From Oxyruncus cristatus (lineage: Eukaryota; Chordata; Aves; Passeriformes; Cotingidae), in contig VXAY01002479.1 in NCBI GenBank assembly GCA_013399855.1, positions 841,103-905,102 on the forward strand: DNA of 64,000 bases. The letters run 5' to 3'. The notes under the pieces are model-generated. The model saw nothing but the letters and a program-made list of their open reading frames with translations, was not told where the DNA came from and ran no database searches. Below are positions 12,801 through 27,800 of the stretch, piece by piece. Position numbers and translations under genes: made by a program. Positions within the stretch are counted from its first letter, which is position 1, and the number at the start of each line of letters is the position of its first letter.

Positions 12801-15800
12801 TTCATATTTCTTTTCATACTCTTTGTGTTCATAAAAACTTGAATTCTGACTATTCTATATCATTGATTTACTTTCTTCCCCTAGGCACTCATGAGATTTC
12901 TATGTTTTCTAATTCAGTAGCAAATAATTTAAATTATCCTTCACACAAAATGGATCAAAGTCATTGTAAAGGGCTTTTGTTTAAGAGTATTATTTTGGTT
13001 TGATTTGCTTGTTTACATTACCATTGCCTTGTAACTAACTTCTGAAATTAGACATCAGAAAAGTGTTCTAGATAAAGAAAAATTAAAGCATAAATTTAAA
13101 TAAGTGTATCTGTTCCTCTCTCATTCCTAGTCAGTACCCTGTCTCTTCACAGTGGCCTACAGTGGATACCCAGAAAAGAATTTAAATCCCTACAGATACT
13201 CCACACAGCATTTCACCACCTTCAATGACTTGCATCTCAGGGACACTCTTAGTCAGAGGTTGTGCCTTTGGGTTCGTGTTTGTCCCAGGAGTAACCTCAC
13301 ATAACCTCACATAAACTAGCAGCATGTAGAACATCCTGAAGGAATGATTTCCACACATATATGAGACATCTCAACTCTTTTTGTCCTGAGCCTCTCTCTT
13401 GGTTTCATCTGATCTCCTTCAGTCTGGTATTGGATGAGGGGATGAACAATTGTACCCTATTCACATGCTTTATCCCACTCAAAAATTAACGGTCTCTGCT
13501 GTTTCCTTCCTTTCCCTCACTGAGCCTTTTCCAACCTAAGAAATCTTAATGTATCTTTCTTATTCTCCTGGAGCCATCTGAGATGCAACACAAAGATCAG
13601 CATATTGTATTCAAGATGCAAGTGAACCATTAATCTGTACAGCAGCAATATTGTTTCCATTTTATTCTCTATTCCCATTTAAGATTTTATTTGTCCTTTC
13701 AACAAGTACTATTCTGATATTTAAACAGAAATAGCTGCTATAACTTTTTTTCTGAGTGATAATAGATAGCTCAATATTCACATATAGAATTCACTTAATG
13801 TAGAAAGAGAACCTTTTTCATCTGTTCATATATATTACTTTGCATTAATCTATGCAGTGATAAAACAGCAGATGAAATTCAATAATCTATTAACATAAAA
13901 GCTTTCTGAAAGAGCTTATTATCTTCAGCCCAGTAACTTCACTAATCGACCCCATTTTCTGCATCCTTTAAGATTATCTTCTACAATTCAGGTCTTAACA
14001 TCTCTGGTGGCCTTACTCCTCTGGGAAAACTGACCATCCTAGTCTTTAAAATGTTACAACAATAATAATGAATATAAATACATACTCTGAAAAGTTGGGG
14101 TTTTTTCACTATAGTGTTGAAAGATAATCATTAAGAATAAGTATCACTGAATAAGAAAAAAAACAGGGCTTTTTATTTCGCTACTTTAAATAAACCAATA
14201 GACTAGATCTAAATCCAGAGGCAACGCTGAACAAGATGACCAAGTCACAGCTAAGTTTTCTCATCAGGAGTCTAGCTGAACAGGAATTCAATATCTGCTA
14301 TCCTACTATATATACACCAATTTTAAAAATATTCATTACCACATCTACTGCAAATTATTTACACTGGAACTCATATCAAACACTAATTGCATACTTATTA
14401 ACAGAGATCCAAACATAAAATTATAAGCATGTGGAAATGAAATTAAATCAAAAGAAGGGAGCAGGAGAGAATAATTTATGAGTCATGGTCTGTGCAAACT
14501 CATGTTTTTAAACAAGTTCCTTCTCATTTCCTTCAAGAACCAGCATCAGTTTGTTGGGCACATTGTTCCAGTCACTGGTGGTTTGAATTAAGATCTTTAC
14601 ATGCACTTTCCTTTTGGGACAAAGCTGTCTAATATGGGAACTGTCCAAATAAGTGTACTCGAAAGATTTTCAAGGCAAAAAAGCATGTTTCTGAATCAAA
14701 ACAAGGAAAGCAAGAAAACAGCTGGGAACATGAGCAACAGACTGGGAGGGGAAAAGAAATAAAAACCAAAAAACCACCATATACTCTAGTCAGCTGACAG
14801 CTGAGAGAAAAATTCCCTAGTACAACCCGATACATGGAGCTGGTCTTAATTCTGCAGCACACCAAAAGCAGTGTATCCTGGTAAGTGCTACACAAATGCT
14901 GGTGCAGCCAATAAGCAAAGCATGAATTAGTGAGGCACGGCTGGTAATTCCCACTCCTGCCTTCCTGCAGCCTGGAGGAGCTGCAGAGAAGGCCAGGGAA
15001 AGGTTAATCACACTCTTGCCAGGTGCTCTCCTTAGAATCAGTGCCTGGCCACAGAACACTTGTGCTTGAAGAAAGCAAAAGACACACACAATTTAAGTTT
15101 ATATTTCTTCCTGTTGAGAAATATCGACTTTATCTAACAGTATACACTCGTGCTTCTATACGTGAGAAACAGGTTTTTCAGAGTTATTTCTGGCTTCTTT
15201 GCACACTAATTGCATGGTCTGGAAAATGCTGAACATAACACCAACCTATATTTTGGACGTCTAAGCCGCAGGTGACTGATTTTGAAATGAAGCTTGTACT
15301 GATGCTTGGCCTCTGGCAGAACGTTAGTGAGCTGATTACAGGAGTAGATCCTATGTTTGAGAGTGTGCTAGACTGAAGGGGTTTTATTCCTTTTTTTTTT
15401 CTTTTAATAAAAGGCATAAGATTCCAACAAAAGTAATTGTAGTGCTGGCATATGATTTATATACAGAAGCAAAGTCCTATTTAGCAAGGCACAGAACATT
15501 TATTTTCCTGGAAGAAGTGTGAAATATCACTAGTATTCATTTGCAGTCATGACCACTGCCTTCTTAGTAGCTGTACAATGCAATGGAGGTGACTTACAAG
15601 AGTTGTTTTTATTAGATCAGCCCTTTGGCACCAGTAAAGTACAAACAATTTCCCTTGTCTCCTAAGCTGATAATTTTTTGATAAATAGTTTCTTTTGGAA
15701 GAGCAGATAGCCTTTGAAGCAGCTATTGTACTTTGCTGGAAAAAGTAAATAACTAAGAGCACAAGTTTGCAATAATGGTTGTGGAAAAGGGTAAGATAAG

Positions 15801-18800
15801 GGGTTGTTCTATTTAAAATAAATACATAGCAAGACAGATGGGAATTCTTTTCAGGTTCTTGAGTCATATCAAGAACTTTTCTGTATTATTTTTCATTCCA
15901 AATGTTATCAAATACCAAATCCCATAAATTACAAAGATAAGCACACAACTTTCCTGTAACCTCTTACCAAATCAAGGTCAATACTCTCTTTCATATAAAG
16001 CCAGGTATTTGGGGGCAGAGTTTTCCTCTGTGACTAGCAGTGATTCTGTCAAATAACCAAAACCCAGAGGAGTCAACGTGAGTATACACTCTTTAGTCAC
16101 AGAAGTGGAATAGCCAGAATGATGCCTGGATGCTGCACCCCCACCCTTGCTGACTGCTGAGAAAACCTCAGTGATGAGAGGAGTCCAGAACAATTTATGT
16201 GGCCTGCTTAGTCACCACAAGTTTATCACACCAAGGCTCCAGCTTTCCAAACAGAATGCACAGGGAGCAGCTGATGTTGTATAGTGTCATTTTAAATTGC
16301 ACGCCAGCTTTCATAAACACAACAATATTGGTTTTAGTTGGCAAGGTTATAATCAAAACCTATAAAGAATTAGAGGGAGCATGCCAAGAGAACAGTTCCC
16401 ATCTCTGTGTACTGTAAAACAGATCTACCAAATAACAGGAAAAAGTCAGGATGCTGCACAGCAGAGTAAAGTCATCCAGAAGCACCAATGACAGTTCAGT
16501 CACTCACCAAGCTAATCAGTCAGTAATAGCTTATGTGACAAACACATGGCACTACAGGGTGTTCCACACAGCAGACAGATCTACCAAAAATGAAAGGGCT
16601 GAAGCCAACACAGAGCAAACAAAACATGCAACAAAGGGATATCTATATTCCCCTGGAATATTGCCACTGTTATAAAATAATGGCAAATATAATTGAGTCA
16701 GAATGTACAATGGTAACATTTCTATTTACCACTGCAGAGACTTTCAATCAAGAGTGATGCATTTCAGGAAAAGAGAAAAGCCATATTCTAGTTCAGTCAG
16801 AAATTATTGGTCCAAAATGAAGGAGTAGTCAGATGAAGTCTATGCTCCGCAACACATAAGATGTCAGAGTAGATTATTAAAATGTCCCTTCCTGGCTGTA
16901 ATATTTATAGATCTGTGAAAAACACAGTCCTGTCATCTCCTGCATATTCCTGTAAAAAATAGTATCATCAAATTTTCCAGAGAGGGGCACTAATTTAAAC
17001 CAAAGAAGTCACTGGATATTTTCTGTCATCAGCAGAACATGAAGATCCACAGAACTTCTGGTAGGCGGACAGAGGTCTGATTTATAATAGAGATACATTA
17101 CGAGAAACAAAGCGTATGGCACATTCATAATATTATAAATATACACTATTAAATAAAAGGAAGGGTTATGAAGACATTCACTTATCTCTATATTACTTAG
17201 TGTCACATTTCTACTGAGAATTTTATGAAATGCTGGATTGCTTTGCAATTCCTACTGTAGATTTATCTGAATATAAAATATAGGGCATATGTCAGTATTT
17301 GTGTGTCAATCAAGAGCTATTCTCTCCATTGCTGAAAAATTTTGCTCCATCTGCTTTTCGTCTTTCATGAAAATAAGTTTTATTAAAAAGAAATAAGAAT
17401 CAATAACTGTGTTTCAAAGTTATAAGATGAAATTCTTCTTAAATAGAAGTACTGGCAACCTTTCTAGCTCAAGCCCTTGTGCCTAACATTTACAGCAGGC
17501 AAAGAGACTGCACAAACCTGAGATGAGAGCAGCTGAACATATTAAGCAAGAAGGAAAAAAAATTTAGGCCACCTGACAGCACAAACCTGACTCAGTGAGC
17601 ACTGTGATATCAGAAAGAAAGGCAGAAATGATCAAGAGACCATTTCTCATACCATAACATTAAGTGATAGACTAAGAAGCTTTTCCAGTATTATTTTCAA
17701 AGGAAAATCTGAGAAACATGTTCTGAAAAACCCACAAAGCAGACTTTTATTTTCCAGGCATAAAATATTGACAAACACCCGACAAAAATCCAAAGAATTT
17801 AAATTTGATTTTCCTGTATTTTTACATTTATTGCAGAACTTGCTGTTGTGGGGTTTTTTTTCATAACATGTACAAAACCAGAATATACTGAACATACTGC
17901 AATTCTAATTTTCCTTCAATGAATAATCAAGAGGAGTAAATATTTAATACATTAAGAAAATATTTGCATATGTCAATCATACTCCTATACTTGTTACATA
18001 CTGCTTTGCATTAATAGAGGAATGTATATTTAGAAACACATGTAGGACATTCATGACAACTTCTCACATGCCCACTAATCACAGACATGCTCTGAAATAG
18101 ATCTCACTTCATTAACTGACAAAGCAGCAGTTTTCTTTCTAAAGTGTCCCTACTGATTAATTCAAGTATTGAGTGAGTTCATCCTCCTAATTTATTTTAT
18201 TTAAAGCTCAAAAACAATCCAAAAATCCCAGAAAAGTAAAATGAAGACGAGAATACAAAAACATTTTTTCACCATGAGAATAAATCCTGTATTTCACGAA
18301 GCTTAACACTTGTGTGGCACAAATGTGTCTTTTATTAAAAAAACAAAACTAAGTTATCTGAGCTATAAAATTTGATTCGTGCAAAACATTAATTTAAAGT
18401 TTGCTCTGGCAGTTGTTTTGTTTCCTCATTTACTGTTTCTGACAAAGGTTGTTATTCTACAGCACATTTTTTTAATAGTCCCCAGAACAACTGAAAGGAT
18501 GCTGTGTAGAAGTAGATGTGAAAAAAACTGTATGAGAGTATTTAAAGATTTTCTTCTACCTCCTCACAGAGTGGACCTTGACTTTTTTTTTTCTCCAAAA
18601 CCCCTTAAATTGTCATTCAGTTACAACATGCTCTAACACCTACCCCGACCATACTGAAATCTTTCTTCACAGTTACTTGTCTAATCTGATTCTAATAATT
18701 CCAATGAAAGAAGTCCACAATCTTCTTAAGCAATCTATTTTAGTACTGACTTATCCATATTATTAGAAAGTTTTTCTAGATGTCAAACTCCCCTTTTTTC

Positions 18801-21800
18801 TTACTTAAGCATGTTATTTTCTGAACACACACCTGGACATTGGGCAATATTCTTCTTCTTTTTGCTTATCTTTAACAAACATTTATATTCAGGCTTTTCT
18901 TCTCTGAAAAAAAGCAATTTAATCCAGCATTCCTCAGGTGTCATTTTCTGGACTTTCCTCCTCTAGAATTTTCTAATTCATCTGCATCTCCAAATGGTAC
19001 CTGCTACTCCAGCTGTAGTCTGACCAGCACAGCAATCAAATAATTATTTAATATCCATAATATCCTGAATGTAAGTAGCAAAGAGATGCCTTTATGCTGA
19101 TTTGTATACAACCTGTAATTCCCTGAGACTGTAGACTTCTTCAACAGAAGGACAAAATGTTAATAACGTAGTTCATCTTACTGAGGTAAATTATGTCTAC
19201 TCAAGTGTAGAAATTCAAATACAATTCTGTCAGCATGACTTTTTTCAGGCAGTATTATATGGGATCAACGCAGCTTGAGTGAGCTGGAACTTGCTGCACG
19301 GCAAGTTTCATTTATTATCACTTTTTCAGTGAGAAAATCTATTTTTGTTTCTGTGATATAAGCATTCACTTAAAAAGAGAGTAGCTTCTGGCCACACTGC
19401 CTAGTGAGAAACCCCACTCAAAAATCAATAAGCTTCACAAGAAGGGCAGAAATCCCATTTGGGTGTATTTGTGATAAAGTCCTTCAAAAAAACTCTGTAA
19501 CAGCCATTTTTCTATTACTCAACTATGTCAACAGTTTCTGAATATTATTCATATTCATTATTCATTCACCTTAAAAAGCACTCACATGAAGTCAGTGTCA
19601 GCAAAAATTAAAACTCAAATGCACATATGATCCTATCATGACAGTTGCATTAATTTTGTGTATTATAATTCAAGTCCTTCAAGCAATTCACAACAAGGTG
19701 CCATTTTTTTTGACGGACCTACAGGTATGCAAGTACACATATGTTACTGAAAAATGGTTGAGCTCTTTTCCTGAGGTTTAACCTGAACCCAGAAAATACT
19801 TCCTAAGTAGAAACCTTTCATTTTTGGGGAGAAGGAGGTGGGCTGTTTCATTACATTTTGAGAAACCCAAACTACTAAGTACTGTATCACCCCCAAACAT
19901 TTAGAAGTTATCAACAACTAAAAAAGTTGTTACGCTACCTAGTTTTACACAGATGGATTTACATATAATATTTATGGAAAGTTTCTATAAAATTGAGTGG
20001 AGTTGAGTCAATCTACAGAGTTCAACAGTGAACTCCACATTTCCTAGAGAATTGCTACACCAATTAACAGTTCAAATCTTGCCAATATTTTCCAGGTGGC
20101 CATGGTTCCCCATCTCAACTGGGAAATCAGTGCCTTTTAAAAGATACTGCAAATAGCACGATATCCTCCACTGACCTGGAAAAAACTTAGTGAAAAGAAA
20201 CCAAGTGAAAGAAATGTAGCTTCACCTCTCTTATCAGGAATACTACAGACATTTGATATTTACTATTTTAATATCATGGTTGAACAAAATCATATGAGAC
20301 AGGCATGTACTCCATTAGAAACACCCAGGCTAGTCCCTAGATGGCATCTAAAACTCTGCCTATAAATAGGCCTGCCACAATGCTTAAAATTGAGAACTGA
20401 TAGAAAATCAAGTTGGCATTTGATACAAGCACAAGACATCATATTTCCCTGTATCACCATCTCATTTAAGTATGCTACTTCAGATATAAAATCCAAAAGG
20501 TCAAAAAGCTGTATAAAAATAATTCCTGTTTTGAGTAAGAGTCAGACCATCTACCTAACTCACTGACTGAACTTCTTGCACTCACAGTTTCACATCACGG
20601 TTACTCATTTTCACAGAAAAAAAGAATAAGGTTTGAAATATTCAAAATTCTGACAATTCAGTCTTGATTCACATGAATATTAACAACAGTCCCAAAGTCT
20701 TCCCAGGTATCCATCCAGATAGCTACTCTTAGAAGCAAATAGGAATTAGCAAAGACTCTGTCAGGAAGCAAGGAGACACCCCATTGCTCTAACATTTTGA
20801 GACGCTTGCTTGAGCCAAGAGTTATTTTTATGTCCAAATGTTGCCAAGATAATTATTACTGTTATTATTGTTATTATTTCATTTAGAAAAGTTCTGTACC
20901 TTCATCGATCATGCTACTTTAAGATCACTCAGAGTAACACATTATCCTTATGTTATTCCTTGTGTTCAAAACAAACAAACAAAAGTTATAGTTTAGGCTT
21001 CTTTACTAGCTCTTTTTTCTAGGCTTTATTTTCTATAAAGCAGCCCTCCATTTCCAAAAGTAACATGGATAAGTATGTTCTACCATTATTTTGTTCATCT
21101 CCAAAGTCCATCAGGGTACACTTGAACCCATCTTCCAGTTCAGTCGTGAAGAACGTGTTGGCCCCAATATTGATCCCTGGGGGATGTCACTTGTGGTTAT
21201 GACTGTGAAAAGGAGCTGTTCACACGCAGCCACTCAGCCAGTTCCACACCCACTGCATAGATCACTTGTCTAGACCACAACAGATCCATTTCTGTACCAG
21301 GAGGGAATGGGAAACCACATCGAAAGCCTTGGAGAAAATCAGGTGGACAAGGTCCACCATTCACCCCACATCAACCAAGCAGATTACTTTGCCATAGAAG
21401 GCAATCAGGTCTGTCGAGAACAATTTGCCCTTGGTGAATCTGTGCTGCCTTTTCCCTCTCTTGTCCCTCATCTTACTTGTCATAGCCCCCAGAAGAATTC
21501 ATTCCATAACTTTCCCAGAGACAGAAGCAATACTGATGTGTCTATAATTTCACTTTCTGGATCCTCCTTTAAGCCCTTCTTGTAGATTGATTTAACATTA
21601 GCTTTTTTCCAGTCTTCTGGAATGTCCCCCGTCTCTACAACTTCTCGAAGATTATGGAGAGTGGCCCCACAACAACATCAACCAGCTCTCTTAACACCCT
21701 CGGGTGGACATTGCCAGGGCCCAATGATTTGTAGGGGCCAAGCTCTGTAACAGTTCAGGTACCAATTCTTCCTCTGCTGACAGTGGGTCTGTGTTTGCAC

Positions 21801-24800
21801 AAACCTGGGTTTTTGTTCCCAGGGCCTGGGGCCCAACAGTGCCGGTAAAGACAGAAGTGAACAAAGTGTTTAGAACCTTGGCCTTTCCACATTGTTGGTG
21901 ACTAATTCACCTCTCCTGTTTAACAGCAGGCAATTGTTTCTGTTCTGTTTCTGCTTGTTTATGTACCTTAAGAATCTTTTTCTTGTGGTTTTTGATATCG
22001 CTGGCCAATTTCTATTCAAGCTGAGCTTTTGCTTTTCTAACTGCATCTCTGCACACCCTGGAAATGCCCTTGTAGTTCTCAACAGGTATTTGTTTGCTTT
22101 TCCATCGCTGGGATGCTTCTCTTTTGGTTTTCAGCAGACTCAGACACTCACAGTTAAGCCAAGGAGGTCTCTTGTGCTCCCTCCTTCCCTTACCTTTAAA
22201 TAGATTTCAATCCAAGTAGTCTCTACATTCAAGTAAGATTGTCTGCAAGTTTTGACCTAATCACAAGGTTAACATGAGTGAAGAATAAAGCTACTACAAA
22301 TTTTTACATATTTGTATATACTTTAAACATATGCACATATATATCTACATTCCAAGCCATATACATGTATTTATAAGACTTCTATAATTAATCAAACATG
22401 CTACAGGATCTTAAAATGTGGAGCACAAAGTACAGAGACAATGCAGACTGAGGTGCTTGGCAACAAGGTGCACTGTTGGCACAACTTTTGTTGGCACAAC
22501 TTTTCACTGTACATCACCATAAATCTCATTTTCACTTGTGACCTAGTTCAGGGTTTTAACTTAAGCTTCCTGAGGTAACAGTCAAATGCTCTAAATCCAG
22601 TGTGCCATCTACTCCTAAATTTCTCCTTGAGTATTTAAATCAGGTTTCTGATAAAAACTTGTGCTCACCAAGAAGCACCTATTCCTGCCTTTCAGTCATT
22701 TAGATTGATTAATATCTAACCATCACATTTTATGTTTGTTGAGGACAGAATTCTCGTGGCAGGAAACTACCTCATACCAGAATGCTGCAAGCACCAGCTC
22801 CCACTAACTATAATAGTTCTGGAATTATCCAAACACAGTAAACTCGAACGCCTACACACTTTCCAAAGAAAAACAAAAATATCATTATCTCTTAGCATCC
22901 CTCCCTAAGAACACAATAACAGAATTTTCTTTAACGTTATTTATCATTTGTTTTGTTTTCAACACTTTTTAAAATTTAGCATCTTCATTATATACATATG
23001 TATAAAGACAGCAATTTCTTCTTCCTCTCTTGCACTTCCCATCAGCACACACGCTGCTTCATAAGAGTTTGCCATCTCTCAGCACAACCTCAGTACAAAT
23101 GTTGAGATAAGAAGAGATAATAGTGCTTTTAAAAACTTCGTTGATTAATAAATTCAAAGGCCTGGTTACTGACTGGGTTTCAAGTACCGTCTTTCAGATG
23201 ATTACATAGATAATCACTTACTTCCGACTCCTCTGGCTATAGCAATTATCAGGACATTACACGTTTGCCTTAAACACAAAGCACATCCCTCTGTTTGCTG
23301 TAAAGAAATGAAATAATGGTATTCATGTCTCTAGCGTATTACAAAGCATTCTTGTTTGGGAATATAAAAGATTCCTGTTAGTAGTAAGAAAGCATAATTT
23401 TAGAACCCATTTCGCTCTATGGCAGGCGTCATTTCACTCATTTTCTGCTTGACTTTATAATTCATGGGTAAGTCAGAACACTGTTAGCAACTTCCAATGC
23501 TGCCTCTAGAAGTGGATGAAGGGGAATAAGAATAAAAGAATATGATATTTTGATTACTAATTAATCCAGCTGCCAGTTTCACAGAACCAAACATTTTATA
23601 TATTGATAGAGGGGTTTGGGTGGTTTTTTTTTGTTTGTGTGGGTAGGTTTTTTGCGGGGTTTCTGGGAGGTGAGGGGAGGGCATCTCTAGCCTGTAATTT
23701 GTACTTAAATGCACACCCAGAATTAAGGAAATAATGAAGTCTAGTTTAAAACTAGTAAAAGACTACAAATATACAACACAACACTAATGGGAATCTTCGA
23801 AAAGTGGTATACACATTTTTAAAGCTTTACACCAAAAAAAGACACATTCGGCAAAATTAAGAGGTTGCATCCTGCAATCTGACACATGTATGTGCATCCC
23901 CATACTTCTAATGAGAAAACTCATCTGATACTGCACGTTATTCCATTTACAGAGGCTTATAGGGGCTTAGGATTTAAATAAGGCATCATAAAAATATAAT
24001 TATGAAAGAAATTACTCTGAAGTAAGAGTCAATGTAACGCTCCACGAGTTTATTCACCACACAGACATTGAACAAAAAAAGTACTTTTTAGAATTTCTTT
24101 CTGCTAGGCATAAAAATTACAACAGAAAACTTGTCTCCTTCACATCCTGACTTGATGAGAACACAGACAGAAAAGTTTCTGCTGAGATTTCCAAAATCCT
24201 TCTATGCTCTATCTTGCCAAAGGCACTCATCAGTACCAGCCAGTTGTTCAAAAGACATAGATGGAGCTAAGAACAGGGAAAGAGAACATACAAAATTTTA
24301 TCCTGGGACTGTTGTCCCTCATCTCCCATGAAAGGAAAATACAGGTCAGGGGAATGTTGCTTGGAATGCCCACTTTACCTTTAACAGAGTACAACAATAA
24401 AGCACACAGCTACAAGGCCAGAACTCTTAGAGGTCTGTTCATGTTATCCTTGCAGGGATGCAGCAAGGCATGCAGGACACGCAGCCAACCTGTCTTATCA
24501 GTGAGAGGCCATGCAAAGTGCAGGACCATCTTTCATGGACAGAAATTCTTATGATTGCTCCTAAGGTAACAGATTCTCAGAGGCTGACCATCTAACTCCT
24601 GCTATAAAAAGGTCTCAGAGCTGCTACTGATCTGTTCCCACTCAGTTCAAACACAAAGCAGAATGGATTAGAAACAAGGATCCGCTCTTCGTCATGACAG
24701 TATAAACAGAAATTATACCTGTACATAGAGAAGAGCTACTGATACACACATTAGTGTTCAAGAGCCAGCAGGAAACAAAGCCATACACTAAAGACTAAAG

Positions 24801-27800
24801 TCAGTGAATTAGGCTGTGGGAAACAAGAAGAGGAAAAGAAAGGAGAAGGCAAGCAATCACTCTGAAATAGGGTCAGGAAAAAGCAGTGACCCTAAGGCTT
24901 AGAGAGGAACTCATGATTCAGGGAGCAAAATGCACTAGAGCAGAGAATTGTTTAAATGCAGCTGAACAGTCAAAGAGAATGAGAAGGAAGGGTTGATGCT
25001 GCCCCTTCTCCCAAATTTCATGAATCCTATGCCAAAGAAATCCACAGGCCATACTGTGGGACAAGCTTCCCCTCCTCTCAGCAACTACAGACTAAAACAG
25101 AATTATTCAAAAGAGATACTTTTCTTGTTTAATATGACAGCTTATAAACACACCATGAAGTATCACCTCATTCAACAAGCCATTTAACAGCCAATGCAGA
25201 ATAAACTTCCTGGCAATGGGTTCCTACAAAAAGGCCTTTGGAAGATACAACAAACATAGAGTAACTATTGCTTTATATGATTGGCCTAAACAAAACAGGA
25301 ATACATAGTAAATTCAGAAAGAAGTTCACTGGTTTGCACATCTGAAAGACAATTTGAAAGGAATTTAGACATCTGAAGGAATTTATTCTGAAAGAAGATT
25401 TTATTGCAGCAAGGGTGATAATTAAAAGCAATTTCTTTTAAATAATATTTACTTTCCTTGCCTATATGACCTTACCTGCTGTACTAGATGGTTTCTTTAG
25501 TACCTTTCCAGTCCACTATTCCAAACAACAGGCATGCACTGACATAAGCAGTACCTTCCATATCAGCACTAGTTCAACTGGATCAGGGAATGGCCTTAAG
25601 GAGTATATTCAGGAAACGGATTCAAGCTGCGTCAAGGGAAGTTTAGGTTGGATATTAGATAAAGGTTCTTCACCCAGAGGGTTGCTGGGGGTTGGAACAG
25701 GCTCCCCAGGGAAGTGGTCACAGCACCAAGCCTGACAGAGGCTGACCACTCACTTCTTGAGTCCAAGAAGTGTTTGGACAACACTCTTGGGCACATGATG
25801 GGACTCTTCAGTATGGTCCTTGTGGGTCCCTTCCAACTCAGGATATTCTGTGAAACATTTTTGTTTGATTGTTTTTAATTGAGAGTAAAGTTAATTTATT
25901 TTTCAATGTTTTGGATGCTCAGTTTTTCTTTTCAGACAGTTTCACTACAGGTAGAAATAAGTGAGTAGATACAAAAACTAAAAAAAAAAAACCCAAAAAA
26001 ACCAACACCAATTCCCCTTCTAAATCCTACAAAACCACACAAACTGCAACAAACTCTTAATTTTTATTGGAGAAAACTCCTTAAATATTCCTTGAAAGAT
26101 TCTGTGTTATTGACATGGTCTGAAATCAGTATTCATCAAGAATTCCAAAACTGGTTCAGAATCAGATCAAAAGAAACCCCTCACAACAACAGAAGTCCTA
26201 ATACTACTTTTATTCAGTTTTCGGTTTGTGGACTAGAACTGGGTATTTGTGCCATTATCTCAGATAACTTGTGACTCTAAAGTGTCCATCCCATCAACAT
26301 TCGATGATCAAAACCGATTCTATGCTTATCAGGGCAAAAAAAATTCCTCTTGCAAAGAAAATAATTCCAAACCTTAATAGCTTAATACCAGCAGCAAGTC
26401 ACAGGGAAGGAAACAACTTTCCTTAAACTTCCAGTTGACCTTAAATGATTTCAACACTGTTGCAGTATATAACACAGTCTCCTTTCAACATGTGACTATT
26501 TCCAAACCAAGGGCTTGCCGGAACCAAAGACGCAAACTGAAACAAGTGCAGGCAGAGTTATAGACAAAAGAACAATCAATGCTGCTTCAGGAAAAACAAA
26601 AAAATCTACATTAACTAAACCACAGCTGAACCTCAGTTTCTGACAAGAGTTCCTGATTATTGGTACCCTTTTGTTAGCTCTTATCTAGCACAAGCATCTG
26701 TTCAGCAATGCTTGAAAACACAGAAGAGATTAAGAGCTGGGGGAGGGGAATGTTCAAGAGCAGAAAGGCTAATATTCCAGTATATTCAGCTGTCAAAAAC
26801 ATCAAATTACTTTTCAGAATATACTTCTGGAAACATTTTTAAACATTCACCCCATAGTCAAAACACGCTTTTGTTTTTTGCCTTTTTTTTTTTTTTTTGG
26901 CCTTTGATTAGTCACCAGAAGGTGCTCTTAAATCACTCACCTGAGCTTCAGTCATTCCTGACCTCAGCTCTCTGAGGACAGCATTGTGCACAAGACTCTT
27001 AGTAGGTCATTAAACTGCAACATATTATCATTAAAGCAAAATTCAAACTCATTCTAGCATGGCTTGCTTTTCAGTAAGGAAGGTATTTATCATCAGCCTA
27101 AAAAGAGCCAAAGGACTTGTTGAATCATCCCAAAAATAAACTTTTATCCAAAACTGCAAAAAATTAAAACACACCTCCGTGGTTGTATACTCTTTATCAA
27201 AAAGAAAAAATAGCCACAGAAATTCCAAAGAGACAAAAATTACTCCAAAACATATTTTAAGCATTATACAATGAGAAAACGTAACCCCTAAATAACTAGC
27301 TTAATAAAATAGCTACTTTTAAAATACCAAGTCTAAAAGTCATCTGAATACACAAGACTGAGGTGGCTTCCTCAGCCTAAAGTTTGGGAATTGCCAGCCC
27401 AATGTCAGCTTTTGCATTTAGTCAGAAAATAAGCTAAATCTTTGCTTGCAAAATCACTGGGAATACAATTTTTTAAATCCCTTTACATTTTAAAATGCTT
27501 TTTCTTGAATAAGCCTAAGGATCCAAGTGTTCCAATTCACAAAAGTTCTTAGGCTGCAAATCCATTTACTAACGATAGGATTATACAGCATATGTGTATC
27601 ATTTTACATATGATACTTTTAGGGAATTTAAACTGACAGGGCTGCTTTAAAAAGCTTTCAGTTGATAAGCGAGCTTTTAAGGAAGTATTTACTCATATTT
27701 CTTGAATTTCAATACATACCCTGTGCTATCATAAAAACTTGAAGGGATCTAAAAATTTTACTAAGCTTAGAAACGGACACAGACCTTGTCTCGGTTGCTT

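Noticed and set aside
21091..22203. Several plus- and minus-strand frames of 60-103 codons
   Set aside because: All fall inside the decayed CR1 element.
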